A stretch of 64,000 bases of DNA from Clavibacter phaseoli (GCF_021922925.1 NZ_CP040786.1:1922001-1986000); one strand, 5' to 3'. Positions 38,115-50,683 are shown, counted from the stretch's first letter. Program-made: numbers and translations. The notes: generated by a model from the sequence alone, not told the origin.

Positions 38115-38498
38115 CTACTTGACGGTGACCGTCGCGCCCGCGGCCTCGAGCTGGGCCTTCGCCTTGTCGGCGGCCTCCTTGTTGGCGCCCTCCAGGACGG
38201 CCTTGGGGGCTCCGTCGACGAGGGCCTTCGCCTCACCGAGACCGAGGCTCGTGAGGGCGCGCACCTCCTTGATGACCTGGATCTTCTTGTCGCCGGCGGC
38301 CTCGAGGATGACGTCGAAGGACGTCTTCTCCTCGACCTCCTCCGCGGGGGCGGCCGAGCCGGGGGCGGCGGCAGCGGCGACGGGCGCCGCGGCGGTGACC
38401 TCGAAGACCTCCTCGAACTTCTTGACGAAGTCGCTGAGCTCGATGAGCGTGAGCTCCTTGAAGGCCTCGATGAGCTCGTCGTTAGAGAGCTTTGCCAT
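38115..38498 (-). CDS. rplL: 50S ribosomal protein L7/L12
   Basis: The protein has 127 residues, with AAGGAG before ATG 38498. The N-terminal dimerisation domain ([20 protein letters not shown]), an Ala/Pro/Gly hinge (about 50-65) and the C-terminal factor-binding domain ([20 protein letters not shown], then [20 protein letters not shown]) are all standard. It forms the ribosomal stalk with L10 and recruits translation factors. It is co-transcribed with rplJ, 75 bases upstream. Confidence 0.99.
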   Translation of the reverse strand: MAKLSNDELIEAFKELTLIELSDFVKKFEEVFEVTAAAPVAAAAAPGSAAPAEEVEEKTSFDVILEAAGDKKIQVIKEVRALTSLGLGEAKALVDGAPKAVLEGANKEAADKAKAQLEAAGATVTVK

Positions 38499-38573
38499 GA
38501 TGTATCTCCTTGGGTTGGTGTGGTGTCTCTTGGGATCAGTGCATCGCGCCCCGGGGATGGGACCCGAGGGGTG

Positions 38574-39089
38574 CTACTGAGCCGATTCCTGCTTCTCGCG
38601 CAGCGCCTCGACGGTGCGTACGGCCTGCGAGAGCGGTGCGTTGAACAGGTACGCCGCGCCGAAGAGCGAGGCCTTGAAGGCGCCGGCGAGCTTGCCCAGC
38701 AGCACCTCCCGCGACTCGAGGTCGGCGAGCTTGTTCACCTCGTCCGCCGTCAGGGGGTTGCCGTCGAAGTAACCGCCCTTCACGACGAGAAGAGGGTTGG
38801 CCTTGGTGAAGGTGCGCAGCGCCTTCGCGACGGCGACGGTGTCGCCGTGCACGAACGCGATCGCGGACGGGCCGACGAGCTCGTCGTCGAACGACGAGAT
38901 CCCCGCCTGGTTCGCCGCGATCTTGGTCAGCGTGTTCTTCACCACGGCGTAGGTCGCGTCTGCACTGATGCTCTTCCGCAGCTGCTTGAGCTGGGCAACG
39001 GTGAGACCGCGGTACTCGGTGAGCAGTACGGCGTTCGAGCTGCGGAACTTCTCCGCGAGCTCGGCGACCGAGGCTTCCTTGTTCGCCAT
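38574..39089 (-). CDS. rplJ: 50S ribosomal protein L10
   Basis: The protein has 171 residues, with AAGGAG 5 bases before ATG 39089. It begins with the usual [20 protein letters not shown] and contains [18 protein letters not shown] and [19 protein letters not shown]. It anchors L7/L12 dimers on the ribosome and in many bacteria binds its own leader to repress translation. A long structured leader is present upstream. Confidence 0.98.
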   Translation of the reverse strand: MANKEASVAELAEKFRSSNAVLLTEYRGLTVAQLKQLRKSISADATYAVVKNTLTKIAANQAGISSFDDELVGPSAIAFVHGDTVAVAKALRTFTKANPLLVVKGGYFDGNPLTADEVNKLADLESREVLLGKLAGAFKASLFGAAYLFNAPLSQAVRTVEALREKQESAQ

Positions 39090-39092
39090 GGC

Positions 39093-39325
39093 ACTCCTTA
39101 TCACGTGGTTCCCCGACACCGCGGAAGCGGTGCGAGGTGCTGGCAGCCCCCGGCTGCACACATGAGAAACGCTCCGGCACAGGAGGCCGGAGCGGGAGTG
39201 TCGCGCAGGCCCTCAGGGCATGCGCTGCATCGTGCTTCGATCACCTGCGCGGGCCTTCACCTGAGTGAACCTTCGTCCGGCGCATCCCCTCGCGGAGGCA
39301 CGCCGACGACCAGCGGTCTGTGGCT
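39093..39325 (-). promoter_or_regulatory. Ribosomal protein L10 leader (autoregulatory mRNA region)
   Basis: About 235 bases separate the predicted start of transcription from rplJ. The region has hairpins at 39171-39193 (GCTCCGGC/GCCGGAGC, followed on the minus strand by TTTCTC) and at about 39121-39134 (ACCGC/GCGGT). The position and structure fit the L10-leader class, in which L10 or L10-L12 binds the mRNA. I did not model the kink-turn. Confidence 0.6.
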
Positions 39326-39331
39326 CCGTTC

Positions 39332-39360
39332 AGAGTAGGGGACGGGGATCGCCCGCGCAA
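39332..39360 (-). promoter_or_regulatory. rplJ promoter
   Basis: On the minus strand TTGCGC (39355-39360) and TACTCT (39332-39337) are spaced by exactly 17 bases, in the gap between the aldo-keto reductase stop and the L10 leader. Confidence 0.65.
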
Positions 39361-39390
39361 GTCGGGCGGCGCGGGCGATCCCCGGAGCGG

Positions 39391-40364
<974 letters not shown>

Positions 40365-40368
<4 letters not shown>

Positions 40369-41252
40369 GACGGGTGCCCCGCGACCGGGTCGTCGCCCGT
40401 GGTGGCCGGGGCGTGGTCGCGCCAGGTGTGCTCGGGCTCGTAGCCGAGGATCCGGCGCGCCTTGTCGATGGACAGCAGCGTCTCGTGCTCGCCCAGCTCC
40501 TTGGTGACCTCGACGCCGGGGAACACCTCGGCGGCGAGCTCGGCCGACGAGCGGCTCATCACGGTGTCGGCGTTCGCGACGATGAAGCGGTCGAAGCCGC
40601 GCCCGTCGTGCTCGAGCGCCTTGCGGACGGCCTGCGCGCCGTCGCGGCCGTCGATGTAGCCCCACAGGTTCCACTTGCGCGCGAGCGCGTCGTCGTCGAA
40701 GCCCGGGAATCCCTCGTAGTCGTCCACGTCCATGACGTTGGAGAAGCGGAGCGCGGTGACCTGCAGCTCGGGATCCCAGCGGCACAGCTCGATCGCCATC
40801 TGCTCCTCGAGGTGCTTCACGAGCGAGTAGGTGCTGTTCGGCTGCGCGGGGTACTCCTCGTCGACCGGGATGTAGGGCGGCGGCACGTCGAACGGCAGGC
40901 CGAGCACGGTCTCGCTCGAGGCGTAGACGATCTTCGTGATCCCCGCCCGGCGCGCGGCCTGGAAGACGTTGAAGCTCGTGAGCATGTTGTTGTGGAACGT
41001 GGCCACGTCGCTCAGGATCGCGGGGGCCGGGATCGCGGCGAGGTGCACGATCGCGTCGAACCCGTCGTGCAGGTCCTGGACGCCGAACAGCGCGTCGACC
41101 ACCTGCCCGTAGTCGGTGGTGTCGACGCGGACGTAGCCGGATCCGCGCTCCCCCACCTGGTCGATGTTGGTGACTTCGTGTCCGTGGGCGCGCAGGTCGG
41201 CCACGACGTGGCGGCCGAGCTTCCCCGAGCCTCCGGTGACGGCAATTCTCAT
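40365..41252 (-). CDS. NAD-dependent epimerase/dehydratase family protein
   Basis: The protein has 295 residues, with GGAG before ATG 41252. It has an extended short-chain dehydrogenase fold: MRIAVTGGSGKLGRHVVADL (GxxGxxG NAD-binding), DAIVHLAAIPAP, IVYASSETVLG (Ser) and TYSLVKHLEEQMAIE (YxxxK). Substrate is unknown. Members of this uronate-dehydrogenase-like or epimerase-like group act on sugars. It is the first gene of a pair with an aldo/keto reductase. Confidence 0.9.
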
Positions 41253-41356
41253 CAGCGAGCATCTCCTTCGTGGGGCGGTTCCGCCCCTCGTCCATCCTGG
41301 CCCGCGGCCGGGAGGGGTGACAGCGGCACCCGGCGGACCCGCAGCCCGCGCGCACG

Positions 41357-41398
41357 ACGACGGCCCGCCGCCCCCTCTCGGGGACGACGGGCCGTCGT
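41357..41398 (-). terminator. clpC terminator
   Basis: ACGACGGCCCG (41357-41367) pairs with CGGGCCGTCGT (41388-41398), with an inner CCCC/GGGG stem, 17 bases after the clpC stop. Confidence 0.8.
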
Positions 41399-41414
41399 GG
41401 TGGTGCGGGCTGCG

Positions 41415-43925
<2,511 letters not shown>

Positions 43926-44006
43926 CTGTATCTCCCTGGGCACCGGGGCAGGGGGCCGGCGCCGATATGTAGAGAGTAACGACGGGTCCGAGGAGTGCAT
44001 GCCCCT

Positions 44007-44038
44007 GTTCGCCGTGGGCGTGACGCGATGCGGCGAAC
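44007..44038 (-). repeat. Inverted repeat upstream of clpC
   Basis: GTTCGCCG (44007-44014) and CGGCGAAC (44031-44038) are perfect inverse copies separated by 16 bases, 82-114 bases before clpC. The TTCGCC/GGCGAA content recalls ClgR sites, but the spacing is larger than the usual form. It could instead end the transcript of the small gene at 44080. Confidence 0.5.
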
Positions 44039-44079
44039 GGCGGATCCGGGCCGGGAGCGGCCGGGGAAGGCGCTCCGCG

Positions 44080-44262
44080 CTAGCGGTCGGCCTCGGGCGC
44101 GGGCACGCCCATGCGGGCGCGCTCCTTCGCCTCGATGGCGGCGTACGCCTTGCGCTCCTGCTTGTCCGCCTGGATGACGGCTCGCATGATGAACCAGAAG
44201 ATCAGGCCCACGCCGAGCGTGGGGAGGATCGACCAGATCGCGCTCGCCCAGAAGTCATCCAT
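44080..44262 (-). CDS. Small single-span membrane protein, 60 residues
   Basis: The sequence has one membrane helix at about residues 6-28 (WSILPTLGVGLIFWFIM) and a charged, helical cytoplasmic tail with KQERKAYAAIEAKERARMG. There is no Shine-Dalgarno sequence; TATCCT ends 6 bases before the ATG, so the mRNA may be leaderless. It lies between lysS and clpC. Function is unknown. The regular amphipathic tail and codon use argue that it is real. Confidence 0.75.
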   Translation of the reverse strand: MDDFWASAIWSILPTLGVGLIFWFIMRAVIQADKQERKAYAAIEAKERARMGVPAPEADR

Positions 44263-44283
44263 GCGAGAAGGATACGCCGCGCT

Positions 44284-44409
44284 CTAGGTGAGGATGCCGT
44301 AGACGCCCTGGCCGATCATGACGACGGCGATGCCGCCCACGATGATCCAGAGGGCGTAGCGCGCGGTGGTGGGCTTCTTCGGGTTCGAGCCGTCGGGGCC
44401 TAATGGCAT
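44284..44409 (-). CDS. Very small membrane protein, 41 residues
   Basis: I read this by hand: ATG at 44409, TAG at 44284-44286. The polar start MPLGPDGSNPKKPTTARY is followed by a single hydrophobic helix, ALWIIVGGIAVVMIGQGVY, and GILT. The start is 6 bases past the lysS stop, so it could be translated by re-initiation after lysS. It is too short for most gene finders. No function is known. Confidence 0.6.
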   Translation of the reverse strand: MPLGPDGSNPKKPTTARYALWIIVGGIAVVMIGQGVYGILT

Positions 44410-44415
44410 GGTCGC

Positions 44416-45957
44416 CTACTTCACTAGGGGGAACAGGATGGTCTCGCGGATGCCGAGACCGGTGATGGCCATGAGGAGTCGGTCGACCCCCATGCCCATG
44501 CCGCCCGAGGGCGGCATGCCGTGCTCGAGGGCACGGAGGAACTCCTCGTCGAGCGGCATGGCCTCGTCGTCGCCGCGCGCCGACTGGCGCGCCTGGTCGA
44601 CGAAGCGCTCGCGCTGCACGACGGGGTCCACGAGCTCGGAGTAGCCGGTGGCCAGCTCGAAGCCGCGGATGTAGAGGTCCCACTTCTCGACGACGCCCTC
44701 GACGGAGCGGTGCGCGCGCGTGAGCGGGGAGGTCTCGACGGGGAAGTCGAGCACGAAGGTGGGGCGCTCGAGGCCGCCCTTCACGAAGTGCTCCCAGAGC
44801 TCCTCGACGAGCTTGCCGTGCGTGCTCAGCGGCACGACGACGCCCTCGCGGTCGGCGATGGCCTGGAGCTCGTCGACCGTCGTGGCGGGCGTGACCTCGA
44901 CGCCCGCGGCCTCGCTCAGCGAGCCGTACATGGAGATCCGGTCCCACTCGCCGCCGAGGTCGTACTCCGTGCCGTCGGCCCACGTGACGACGTGGCTCCC
45001 GGCGACGGCCATGGCCGCGTCCTGCACGAGCGTCTGGGTGAGCTCGGCGATGGAGGTGTAGTCGCCGTAGGCCTCGTACGCCTCGAGCATCGCGAACTCG
45101 GGGCTGTGCGTCGAGTCGGCGCCCTCGTTGCGGAAGTTGCGGTTGATCTCGAAGACGCGGTCGATGCCGCCGACGACCGCGCGCTTGAGGTACAGCTCGG
45201 GCGCGATCCGGAGGTACATCTCCGTGTCGAACGCGTTCGAGTGCGTGACGAACGGGCGGGCGGACGCGCCGCCGTGCATCACCTGCAGCATGGGCGTCTC
45301 GACCTCGACGTAGCCGCGCTGGCGGAACGTCTCGCGCATGGAGGCGTTGACCTTCGCGCGGTCGAGGACGTTCTTGCGCGCCTGGTCGCGCACGATGAGG
45401 TCGAGGTAGCGGCTGCGGACGCGGGTCTCGTCCGAGAGCTCGGAGTGGAGGTTCGGCAGGGGCAGCAGGGCCTTCGAGGCGATGCGCCACTCGCTCGCCA
45501 TGATCGACAGCTCGCCCTTGCGGCTCGCGATGACGCGACCCGCGACGAAGACGTGGTCGCCCAGGTCGACGAGCTCCTTCCACGCGGCGAGGGCCTCCTC
45601 GCCGACCTCGGCCAGCGAGATCATGGCCTGGATGCGCGTGCCGTCGCCGGCCTGGAGCGTGGCGAAGCAGAGCTTGCCGGTGTTGCGGAAGTGGACGACG
45701 CGGCCCGCGATGCCGACGACGTGGTCGGTCTCCTCGCCGGGCTCGAGGTGGCCGAACCCCGCGCGGACCGCGGGGATCGTGGTCGTGACGGGCACCTGCA
45801 CCGGGTACGCGCCCTCGCCCGGACCGCCCTCGGCGTTGAGGCGGGCGCGCTTGGCGAGGCGCACGGCCTTCTGCTCGGCGACGTCCTCCGCGGATCCCTC
45901 CACGGCGGGAGCGGGGGCGGTCTCGGGCGTCGCGGGCGTTCCGGGGCTGTCGGTCAT
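44416..45957 (-). CDS. lysS: Lysyl-tRNA synthetase, class II
   Basis: The protein has 513 residues from ATG 45957. An Ala/Pro-rich N-terminal extension (1-30) precedes the OB-fold anticodon-binding domain. Class II motifs are present: motif 1 [15 protein letters not shown], motif 2 [20 protein letters not shown], motif 3 [15 protein letters not shown] near the C-terminus. It charges tRNA-Lys. It lies downstream of panC after 109 bases and upstream of two tiny membrane-protein genes. Confidence 0.97.
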   Translation of the reverse strand: MTDSPGTPATPETAPAPAVEGSAEDVAEQKAVRLAKRARLNAEGGPGEGAYPVQVPVTTTIPAVRAGFGHLEPGEETDHVVGIAGRVVHFRNTGKLCFATLQAGDGTRIQAMISLAEVGEEALAAWKELVDLGDHVFVAGRVIASRKGELSIMASEWRIASKALLPLPNLHSELSDETRVRSRYLDLIVRDQARKNVLDRAKVNASMRETFRQRGYVEVETPMLQVMHGGASARPFVTHSNAFDTEMYLRIAPELYLKRAVVGGIDRVFEINRNFRNEGADSTHSPEFAMLEAYEAYGDYTSIAELTQTLVQDAAMAVAGSHVVTWADGTEYDLGGEWDRISMYGSLSEAAGVEVTPATTVDELQAIADREGVVVPLSTHGKLVEELWEHFVKGGLERPTFVLDFPVETSPLTRAHRSVEGVVEKWDLYIRGFELATGYSELVDPVVQRERFVDQARQSARGDDEAMPLDEEFLRALEHGMPPSGGMGMGVDRLLMAITGLGIRETILFPLVK

Positions 45958-46066
45958 GTGCGGGCGGATCCTCGCGGGTCGTGGGGTTCTCATCGGCCGA
46001 GCGGCCTCCCGTCGATTCTCGCAGGTGCGGGCGGGGCCGGGGCACGCCGACCGACTCGCGGCCGGG

Positions 46067-46945
46067 TCAGGCGATGACGACGGTCTCGTTGTCGATGAGG
46101 CGCGTGCTTCCGACACGGGCCGCGACCACGGCGAGCGCGACGCCCGTGAAGCCGTCGTCCACGGACTCGAACGTGGTCGGATCCACCACATGGAAGTAGT
46201 CGAGGGACACGGCGGGCTCGCCCATCACCACGGACTGGGCCGCGGCGATGACGGCGTCGATGCCGCGGGACCCGGCGCTCTGGGCGGCCTCGAGGGCGGC
46301 GGGGATGACGCGCGCGGCGCGGCGCTCGCGGTCGTCGAGGTAGCGGTTGCGGCTGGAGAGGGCGAGTCCGTCGGGCTCGCGCACCGTCTCGAGGTCCTCG
46401 ATGCGGACGGGCAGGTCGAGGTCGCGCACCATGCGGCGGACGAGGTGCAGCTGCTGGGCGTCCTTGCGGCCGAAGGTGGCGACGTCGGGCGCGACGATGT
46501 GGAGGAGCTTCGCCACCACGGTGAGCATGCCGTCGAAGTGGCCGGGGCGGGAGCGGCCCTCGAGCGTGAGGGCGACGGATCCGCCGGTGACGCGGACGCG
46601 CGCGGGGCCGTCCGGGTACATCTCGGCCGCGGAGGGCGCGAAGACGAGGTCGACGCCGGTCTCCGCGAGCGCGGCGACGTCGGCGTCGAGCGTGCGCGGG
46701 TAGGCGTCGAGGTCCTCGCCCGCGCCGAACTGCAGCGGGTTGACGAAGATCGACACGACCACGAGGGATCCGAGCTGGCGGGCGCGGCGGGCGTGCGCCA
46801 GGTGGCCCTCGTGCAGCGCGCCCATGGTGGGGACGAGGACGACGACGGGCGCCTCCCCCGCGGCGGTGCGCGCGGCCCGGTGGTCGCGGACGCGGGCGCG
46901 CAGCTCGGCGATGCCGGTGACGACGGTGGGCGTGGGGATCGTCAT
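46067..46945 (-). CDS. panC: Pantothenate synthetase (pantoate-beta-alanine ligase)
   Basis: The protein has 292 residues, with GAGGAG before ATG 46945. The nucleotidyltransferase HIGH-type motif [17 protein letters not shown] is near residue 40. [18 protein letters not shown] and [15 protein letters not shown] are the other family marks. It joins pantoate and beta-alanine using ATP, on the way to coenzyme A. panB and panD are not in the window. The adjacent upstream DUF2520 protein is a common panC neighbour in actinobacteria. Confidence 0.96.
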   Translation of the reverse strand: MTIPTPTVVTGIAELRARVRDHRAARTAAGEAPVVVLVPTMGALHEGHLAHARRARQLGSLVVVSIFVNPLQFGAGEDLDAYPRTLDADVAALAETGVDLVFAPSAAEMYPDGPARVRVTGGSVALTLEGRSRPGHFDGMLTVVAKLLHIVAPDVATFGRKDAQQLHLVRRMVRDLDLPVRIEDLETVREPDGLALSSRNRYLDDRERRAARVIPAALEAAQSAGSRGIDAVIAAAQSVVMGEPAVSLDYFHVVDPTTFESVDDGFTGVALAVVAARVGSTRLIDNETVVIA

Positions 46946-46987
46946 GCCGTGGTGCTCCTCGGGTGCTCGGGACGCGGACGCACCAGG

Positions 46988-47749
46988 TTAGTGCGGCGCG
47001 GGGCCCTCGTCCGTCGGCAGCGGCACGTCGCCCGTCGTGAGGCGCGCGCCTCCGGCCGGGGAGGAGCGGCGGAGCGCGTCGTCGACGGCCGAGCGGATCA
47101 GCGGGCCGAGCACGCGGCCCGGCTCCTCGACGCCGATGCCCGCGAGGAGGCCCGCCGCCTGGTCGACGATGGCGGTGGAGAACGTGGTCGCGGTGGAGAT
47201 CGCCTCGGCGTACGCCGGGCGGTCGCGCTCCTCCACGACGACGGGCTCGCCGCCCATCTCCACGACGAGCACCTGCGCGATGGGGAGCACGGGCGCGGGC
47301 GCGGTGACGGCGAACCAGCTGTCGGCCATCCGGCTCAAGTCCATGCTCGTGCCGGTGAACGACATCGCCGGGTGGATGGCGAGCGGGATGATGCCGGACG
47401 CGAAGGCGGGGGCGAGGACCTGGATCCCGTGCGCCGCCGACGTGTGCACGACGAGCTGGCCGGCCTGCCACGCGCCCGTGGCGGCGAGGCCCGCGACGAG
47501 CCCGGGCAGCTCGGCGTCGGGGACGGCGAGGATCACGAGCTCGCTCCGCTCGACGAGGTCGGGGATCTCGAGGACCGGGACGCCCGGCAGCATGGCCTCG
47601 GCGCGCTCGCGGCTGGCGGCGGAGACCGCCGAGATGCCGGTGATCGCGTGGCCGGCGCCCGCGAGCGCGGCGCCGAGGACGGGGCCGACGCGACCCGCGC
47701 CGACGATGCCCACGCCGAGGCGGCCGGAGCGCTGGGACGGGGCGGTCAT
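46988..47749 (-). CDS. Rossmann-fold and DUF2520 domain protein
   Basis: The protein has 253 residues. Its ATG overlaps the stop of the upstream PH-domain gene (ATGA). The N-terminal NAD(P)-binding Rossmann part shows LGVGIVGAGRVGPVLGAALA; the helical DUF2520 part covers about 125-235 with AIHPAMSFTGT. It resembles 6-phosphogluconate-dehydrogenase-like reductases. Its position directly before panC suggests a role near pantoate formation (a ketopantoate-reductase-like activity), but this is inference. Confidence 0.85.
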   Translation of the reverse strand: MTAPSQRSGRLGVGIVGAGRVGPVLGAALAGAGHAITGISAVSAASRERAEAMLPGVPVLEIPDLVERSELVILAVPDAELPGLVAGLAATGAWQAGQLVVHTSAAHGIQVLAPAFASGIIPLAIHPAMSFTGTSMDLSRMADSWFAVTAPAPVLPIAQVLVVEMGGEPVVVEERDRPAYAEAISTATTFSTAIVDQAAGLLAGIGVEEPGRVLGPLIRSAVDDALRRSSPAGGARLTTGDVPLPTDEGPAPH

Positions 47750-49617
47750 GCGGGGTCCTCGGGGGTGGAGCGGTGGCGCGGGGCGGGCGGGGTCGGCGGC
47801 GGGGGCGGCCAGTCAGCGGGATCGGCCGGGACGTCGGACGCGGGGGTCGGAGCCGCACCGGGCGCGGACGGCGCGGACGCGGCGGCCGGCGCGGACGGCG
47901 CGGCCTCCGAGGGCTCGGCCGGCGCGGGCGGCGCGGCCTCCGAGGGCTCGGCCGTCGCGGACGCGGCCGCGGATCCCGGCGCCGGCCAGCTCGCGGCCTC
48001 GGCGCCCCAGCGCGCGGACGTGTCCGACCGGGCGGAGGCGACGGCGGCCGCGACGAGCCGCGTCGACAGCTCCATCCCCGTGGCGCGGTCGATGGCGCCG
48101 AGCCGCGTGTCGACGGGTCCCGCGACGGTGGCGGCGCGCACCGAGACGAGATCGAGGCGGCGGTCGATCGGGCCCTGCGTGAGGTCCACGCCCTGCGTCC
48201 GGGCGTGCGGCACGATGACGAGGCGGCGCCAGATCATGCCGCGACGGACGAGGAACGCCGACGCGTCGACCGCGAAGCCGGTGCGGCGCCAGGAGAACGG
48301 CTTGAGGATCCACGCGCGGCGCGGCGACGTCGTGAAGCCGTCGTCGACGCCGCCGCGGCCGGTCATGCCCACGGCGACGAGCGCGAGCGCCTGCTCGCCC
48401 ACGAGGTCCGGCAGCACGAGGCCGAGCACGCGGTCGACGTCGCGGCGGTCGCCCACCGGGAGGATCGACGTGTTCTGCTGGCCGGCCGCGCCGGGCGACG
48501 AGGAGTGCGAGGCGCGCGTGATGCGGATCTCCCACCAGCCGGCCGCGCGCCAGAGCAGCGGCTGCACGACCTCGACCGCGTGGATCCGGCCGGGCGGGAT
48601 GGTGTCGTTGCTCGTCGACAGCAGGCCGAAGCCGACCCGGACGCCGTCGGGCGTGCCGGCGACGCTGTAGCGGAGGGAGCGCGTGATGCGCCGGACGAAG
48701 AAGCCGGCGGATCCCAGCAGCGTCGGCAGCAGCGGCACGAGCAGGTACCAGGCCTCGAACCGGACGATGAGCGGGATCCCCACCACCACGAACAGCACGA
48801 GCACGACCGTGGGCGCGGAGAGGAGCACGGCGCCGACGAGGCGCGGGATCGGGATGCGCACGACCGACTGCGGCGGCGCGGCGTCCGGGTCGAGCTCGGG
48901 GGCGAGGAAGTCGTCGACGCGGGAGCCGACGAAGCCGCGGGCGGGAGCGCCGGGGGCGGCGGGAGCGGATCCGGCCGCCTCGGCCCGGGCGCCCGACGCG
49001 AGCCGCAGCACGCGCAGGCGGAACGCGTCGGCGTCGCGGGAGCGGAGGTACTGCAGCGGCAGGTTCGCGTCGTTGCCCGCGACCTGGATCTCGAGCTTGG
49101 CCGCGCCGATCAGCCGCGCGACGAGCGGGCGCACGATGTTGACGCCCTGGATCCGGTCGAGCCGGGCGCGCCGGTTGGTCCGCGAGAGGATGCCGCTGCG
49201 CACCTCCACGGTCTCCTCGGTGACGCGGAACGTGTGCATCCGCCACGAGAGGTAGGAGACGCCGACCGCGAGCAGCGTGAAGGCGAGGAGGGCGAGGAGC
49301 ACCCAGATCAGGGCGCCGGTCTCGACGAGCATCGGGATGAGGTCGCCCTCGCCGCCCTGGTCCTGGCCGGGGACGAAGCGCTCGACGATCTGCTCGCGCA
49401 GGGACGAGAGCAGGAAGCCGATCGCGACGATGAACACGAGCCCGCCGCGCAGGACGGGGGTGGCGGGGTGGAGGCGGTGCCAGCCGCCGTCGGTGAGCTC
49501 CTCGGCGATGCGGGCCTCGGCGGCGGGGATCGCGGGGGCGACCGCGGGCGCGGGCGCCGCGTCGGCCGGCTCCGCGGACGCGCCGGGCGCCGGATCCTCG
49601 GGCGTCCGGTCGCTCAC
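47746..49617 (-). CDS. Membrane protein with repeated bacterial PH domains (YdbT-like)
   Basis: The protein has 623 residues from GTG 49617, which overlaps the stop of the smaller PH gene (GTGA). Membrane helices lie at about 52-70, 92-118, 265-290 and 295-320. bPH2 regions (PF03703) are visible as FRVTEETVEVRSGILSRTNR, YSVAGTPDGVRVGFGLLSTS and VDASAFLVRRGMIWRRLVIV. Residues 540-620 are a Pro/Ala/Ser-rich tail, probably disordered. Function of the family is unknown; in Bacillus the ydbS/ydbT pair affects resistance to a bacteriocin. Confidence 0.82.
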   Translation of the reverse strand: MSDRTPEDPAPGASAEPADAAPAPAVAPAIPAAEARIAEELTDGGWHRLHPATPVLRGGLVFIVAIGFLLSSLREQIVERFVPGQDQGGEGDLIPMLVETGALIWVLLALLAFTLLAVGVSYLSWRMHTFRVTEETVEVRSGILSRTNRRARLDRIQGVNIVRPLVARLIGAAKLEIQVAGNDANLPLQYLRSRDADAFRLRVLRLASGARAEAAGSAPAAPGAPARGFVGSRVDDFLAPELDPDAAPPQSVVRIPIPRLVGAVLLSAPTVVLVLFVVVGIPLIVRFEAWYLLVPLLPTLLGSAGFFVRRITRSLRYSVAGTPDGVRVGFGLLSTSNDTIPPGRIHAVEVVQPLLWRAAGWWEIRITRASHSSSPGAAGQQNTSILPVGDRRDVDRVLGLVLPDLVGEQALALVAVGMTGRGGVDDGFTTSPRRAWILKPFSWRRTGFAVDASAFLVRRGMIWRRLVIVPHARTQGVDLTQGPIDRRLDLVSVRAATVAGPVDTRLGAIDRATGMELSTRLVAAAVASARSDTSARWGAEAASWPAPGSAAASATAEPSEAAPPAPAEPSEAAPSAPAAASAPSAPGAAPTPASDVPADPADWPPPPPTPPAPRHRSTPEDPA

Positions 49618-50102
49618 AGCCCGGCCCGGCGCGTCTCGGCCAGGGCGACCAGCCGGTCGCGCAGCTCCTCGGCGTCCGCGTTCGTGAGCCCCGGGATCTG
49701 GATGGCCGCCGCGGCCGCCGCCGTGACGAGCTTGAGGTCGGCGAGGCCGAGCACGCGGCCGACGGGGCCGCGCGTGATGTCGACGAGCTGCATCCGGCCG
49801 TACGGCACGGCGACGACGCGCGTCCACATGATGCCGCGGCGGAAGACGAGGTCGTCCTCGCGCAGCTGGTAGCCCATCGCCCGCACGCGACGCGGGACGA
49901 TCACGAGCGTCACGACCAGCTCGATCACCGCGGCGGCGCCGAGGACGATGCGGAGCCAGCCCGGCGCGCCGACGACGGACAGGAACACGGCGATGCCGCC
50001 GAGCACGAGGGCGGTGATCACGCCGCCCACCAGCTCGACGCCGACGAGGCGGGGGGAGACGCGGCGCCACGAGACGCCGTGCGGGTCGACGTTCGGGGTC
50101 AC
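49614..50102 (-). CDS. Small membrane protein with one bacterial PH domain (YdbS-like)
   Basis: The protein has 162 residues from GTG 50102, with GAGGAG 5 bases upstream. Two membrane helices lie at about 22-45 and 49-68. The bPH2 domain follows: YQLREDDLVFRRGIMWTRVV and PYGRMQLVDITRGPVGRVLG. It is coupled to the larger PH protein, so the two probably form a complex. The upstream gap (50103-50200) holds an imperfect 19-base direct repeat. Confidence 0.82.
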   Translation of the reverse strand: MTPNVDPHGVSWRRVSPRLVGVELVGGVITALVLGGIAVFLSVVGAPGWLRIVLGAAAVIELVVTLVIVPRRVRAMGYQLREDDLVFRRGIMWTRVVAVPYGRMQLVDITRGPVGRVLGLADLKLVTAAAAAAIQIPGLTNADAEELRDRLVALAETRRAGL

Positions 50103-50130
50103 GGTGCTCCTCGGTGGTGCGGTCGGGCCC

Positions 50131-50196
50131 GCGAGCGGTGGTGCCGCGGAGCCTCTGAGCGGGGTGCGGTGGGGCATGCGAGCGGTGGCGCTGCGG
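50131..50196 (+). repeat. Imperfect 19-base direct repeat
   Basis: GCGAGCGGTGGTGCCGCGG (50131-50149) recurs with two mismatches at 50178-50196, in the gap between the DUF3180 gene and the small PH gene. Confidence 0.5.
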
Positions 50197-50200
50197 GGTC

Positions 50201-50683
50201 CTACGAGAGCTCGCGCGCCGGGTCCCCGGGGCGCGAGTCGTCCCGGTCGTCGGGCGGGACCGTGCACCAGTGCTCGGCGACCAGCCCGGCGACGAGGAGG
50301 ACGACGGCTCCCACCGTACCGGCCACCGCCAGCCCGACGGAGGACGCGCCGGGCAGCACCGGCCGGGCCAGCACGAAGGCCAGCACTCCCCCGGTGATCC
50401 CGGTGAGCAGCGCGCCCGCGAGCGCCGACGCCTTCGCGAGCAGCACCACGCGCGTGGCGCGGAACGGGTCGACGCGGCCGGGCGTGCGGCCGAGCGTCGA
50501 GCGGCGGATGGGGCGGGCGAGCGCGAGCAGCACGATCCCGACGATGAGGAGCGTCGCGCCGAGAGTGAGCGGCGGGATGAGGAGCGCGCGCCCGCTCATG
50601 AGGAGCGCGTTCTCGGCGAACCAGCCGACGGCCGCGCCCGCGATGAGCAGGGCGATGAGGGTGGTGGAGCGCGTGCGGGTCAT
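50201..50683 (-). CDS. DUF3180 family membrane protein
   Basis: The protein has 160 residues. Its ATG overlaps the folBK stop (ATGA). Four hydrophobic segments lie at about 7-25, 35-55, 80-105 and 113-135, and the C-terminus is acidic. This family regularly follows folK in actinobacteria, but no function is known. It separates the folate genes from the PH-domain genes. Confidence 0.85.
   Translation of the reverse strand: MTRTRSTTLIALLIAGAAVGWFAENALLMSGRALLIPPLTLGATLLIVGIVLLALARPIRRSTLGRTPGRVDPFRATRVVLLAKASALAGALLTGITGGVLAFVLARPVLPGASSVGLAVAGTVGAVVLLVAGLVAEHWCTVPPDDRDDSRPGDPARELS

Noticed and set aside
43926..44079. CIRCE-type heat-shock operator upstream of clpC
   Set aside because: No TTAGCACTC-N9-GAGTGCTAA pattern is present; only the different inverted repeat at 44007-44038.
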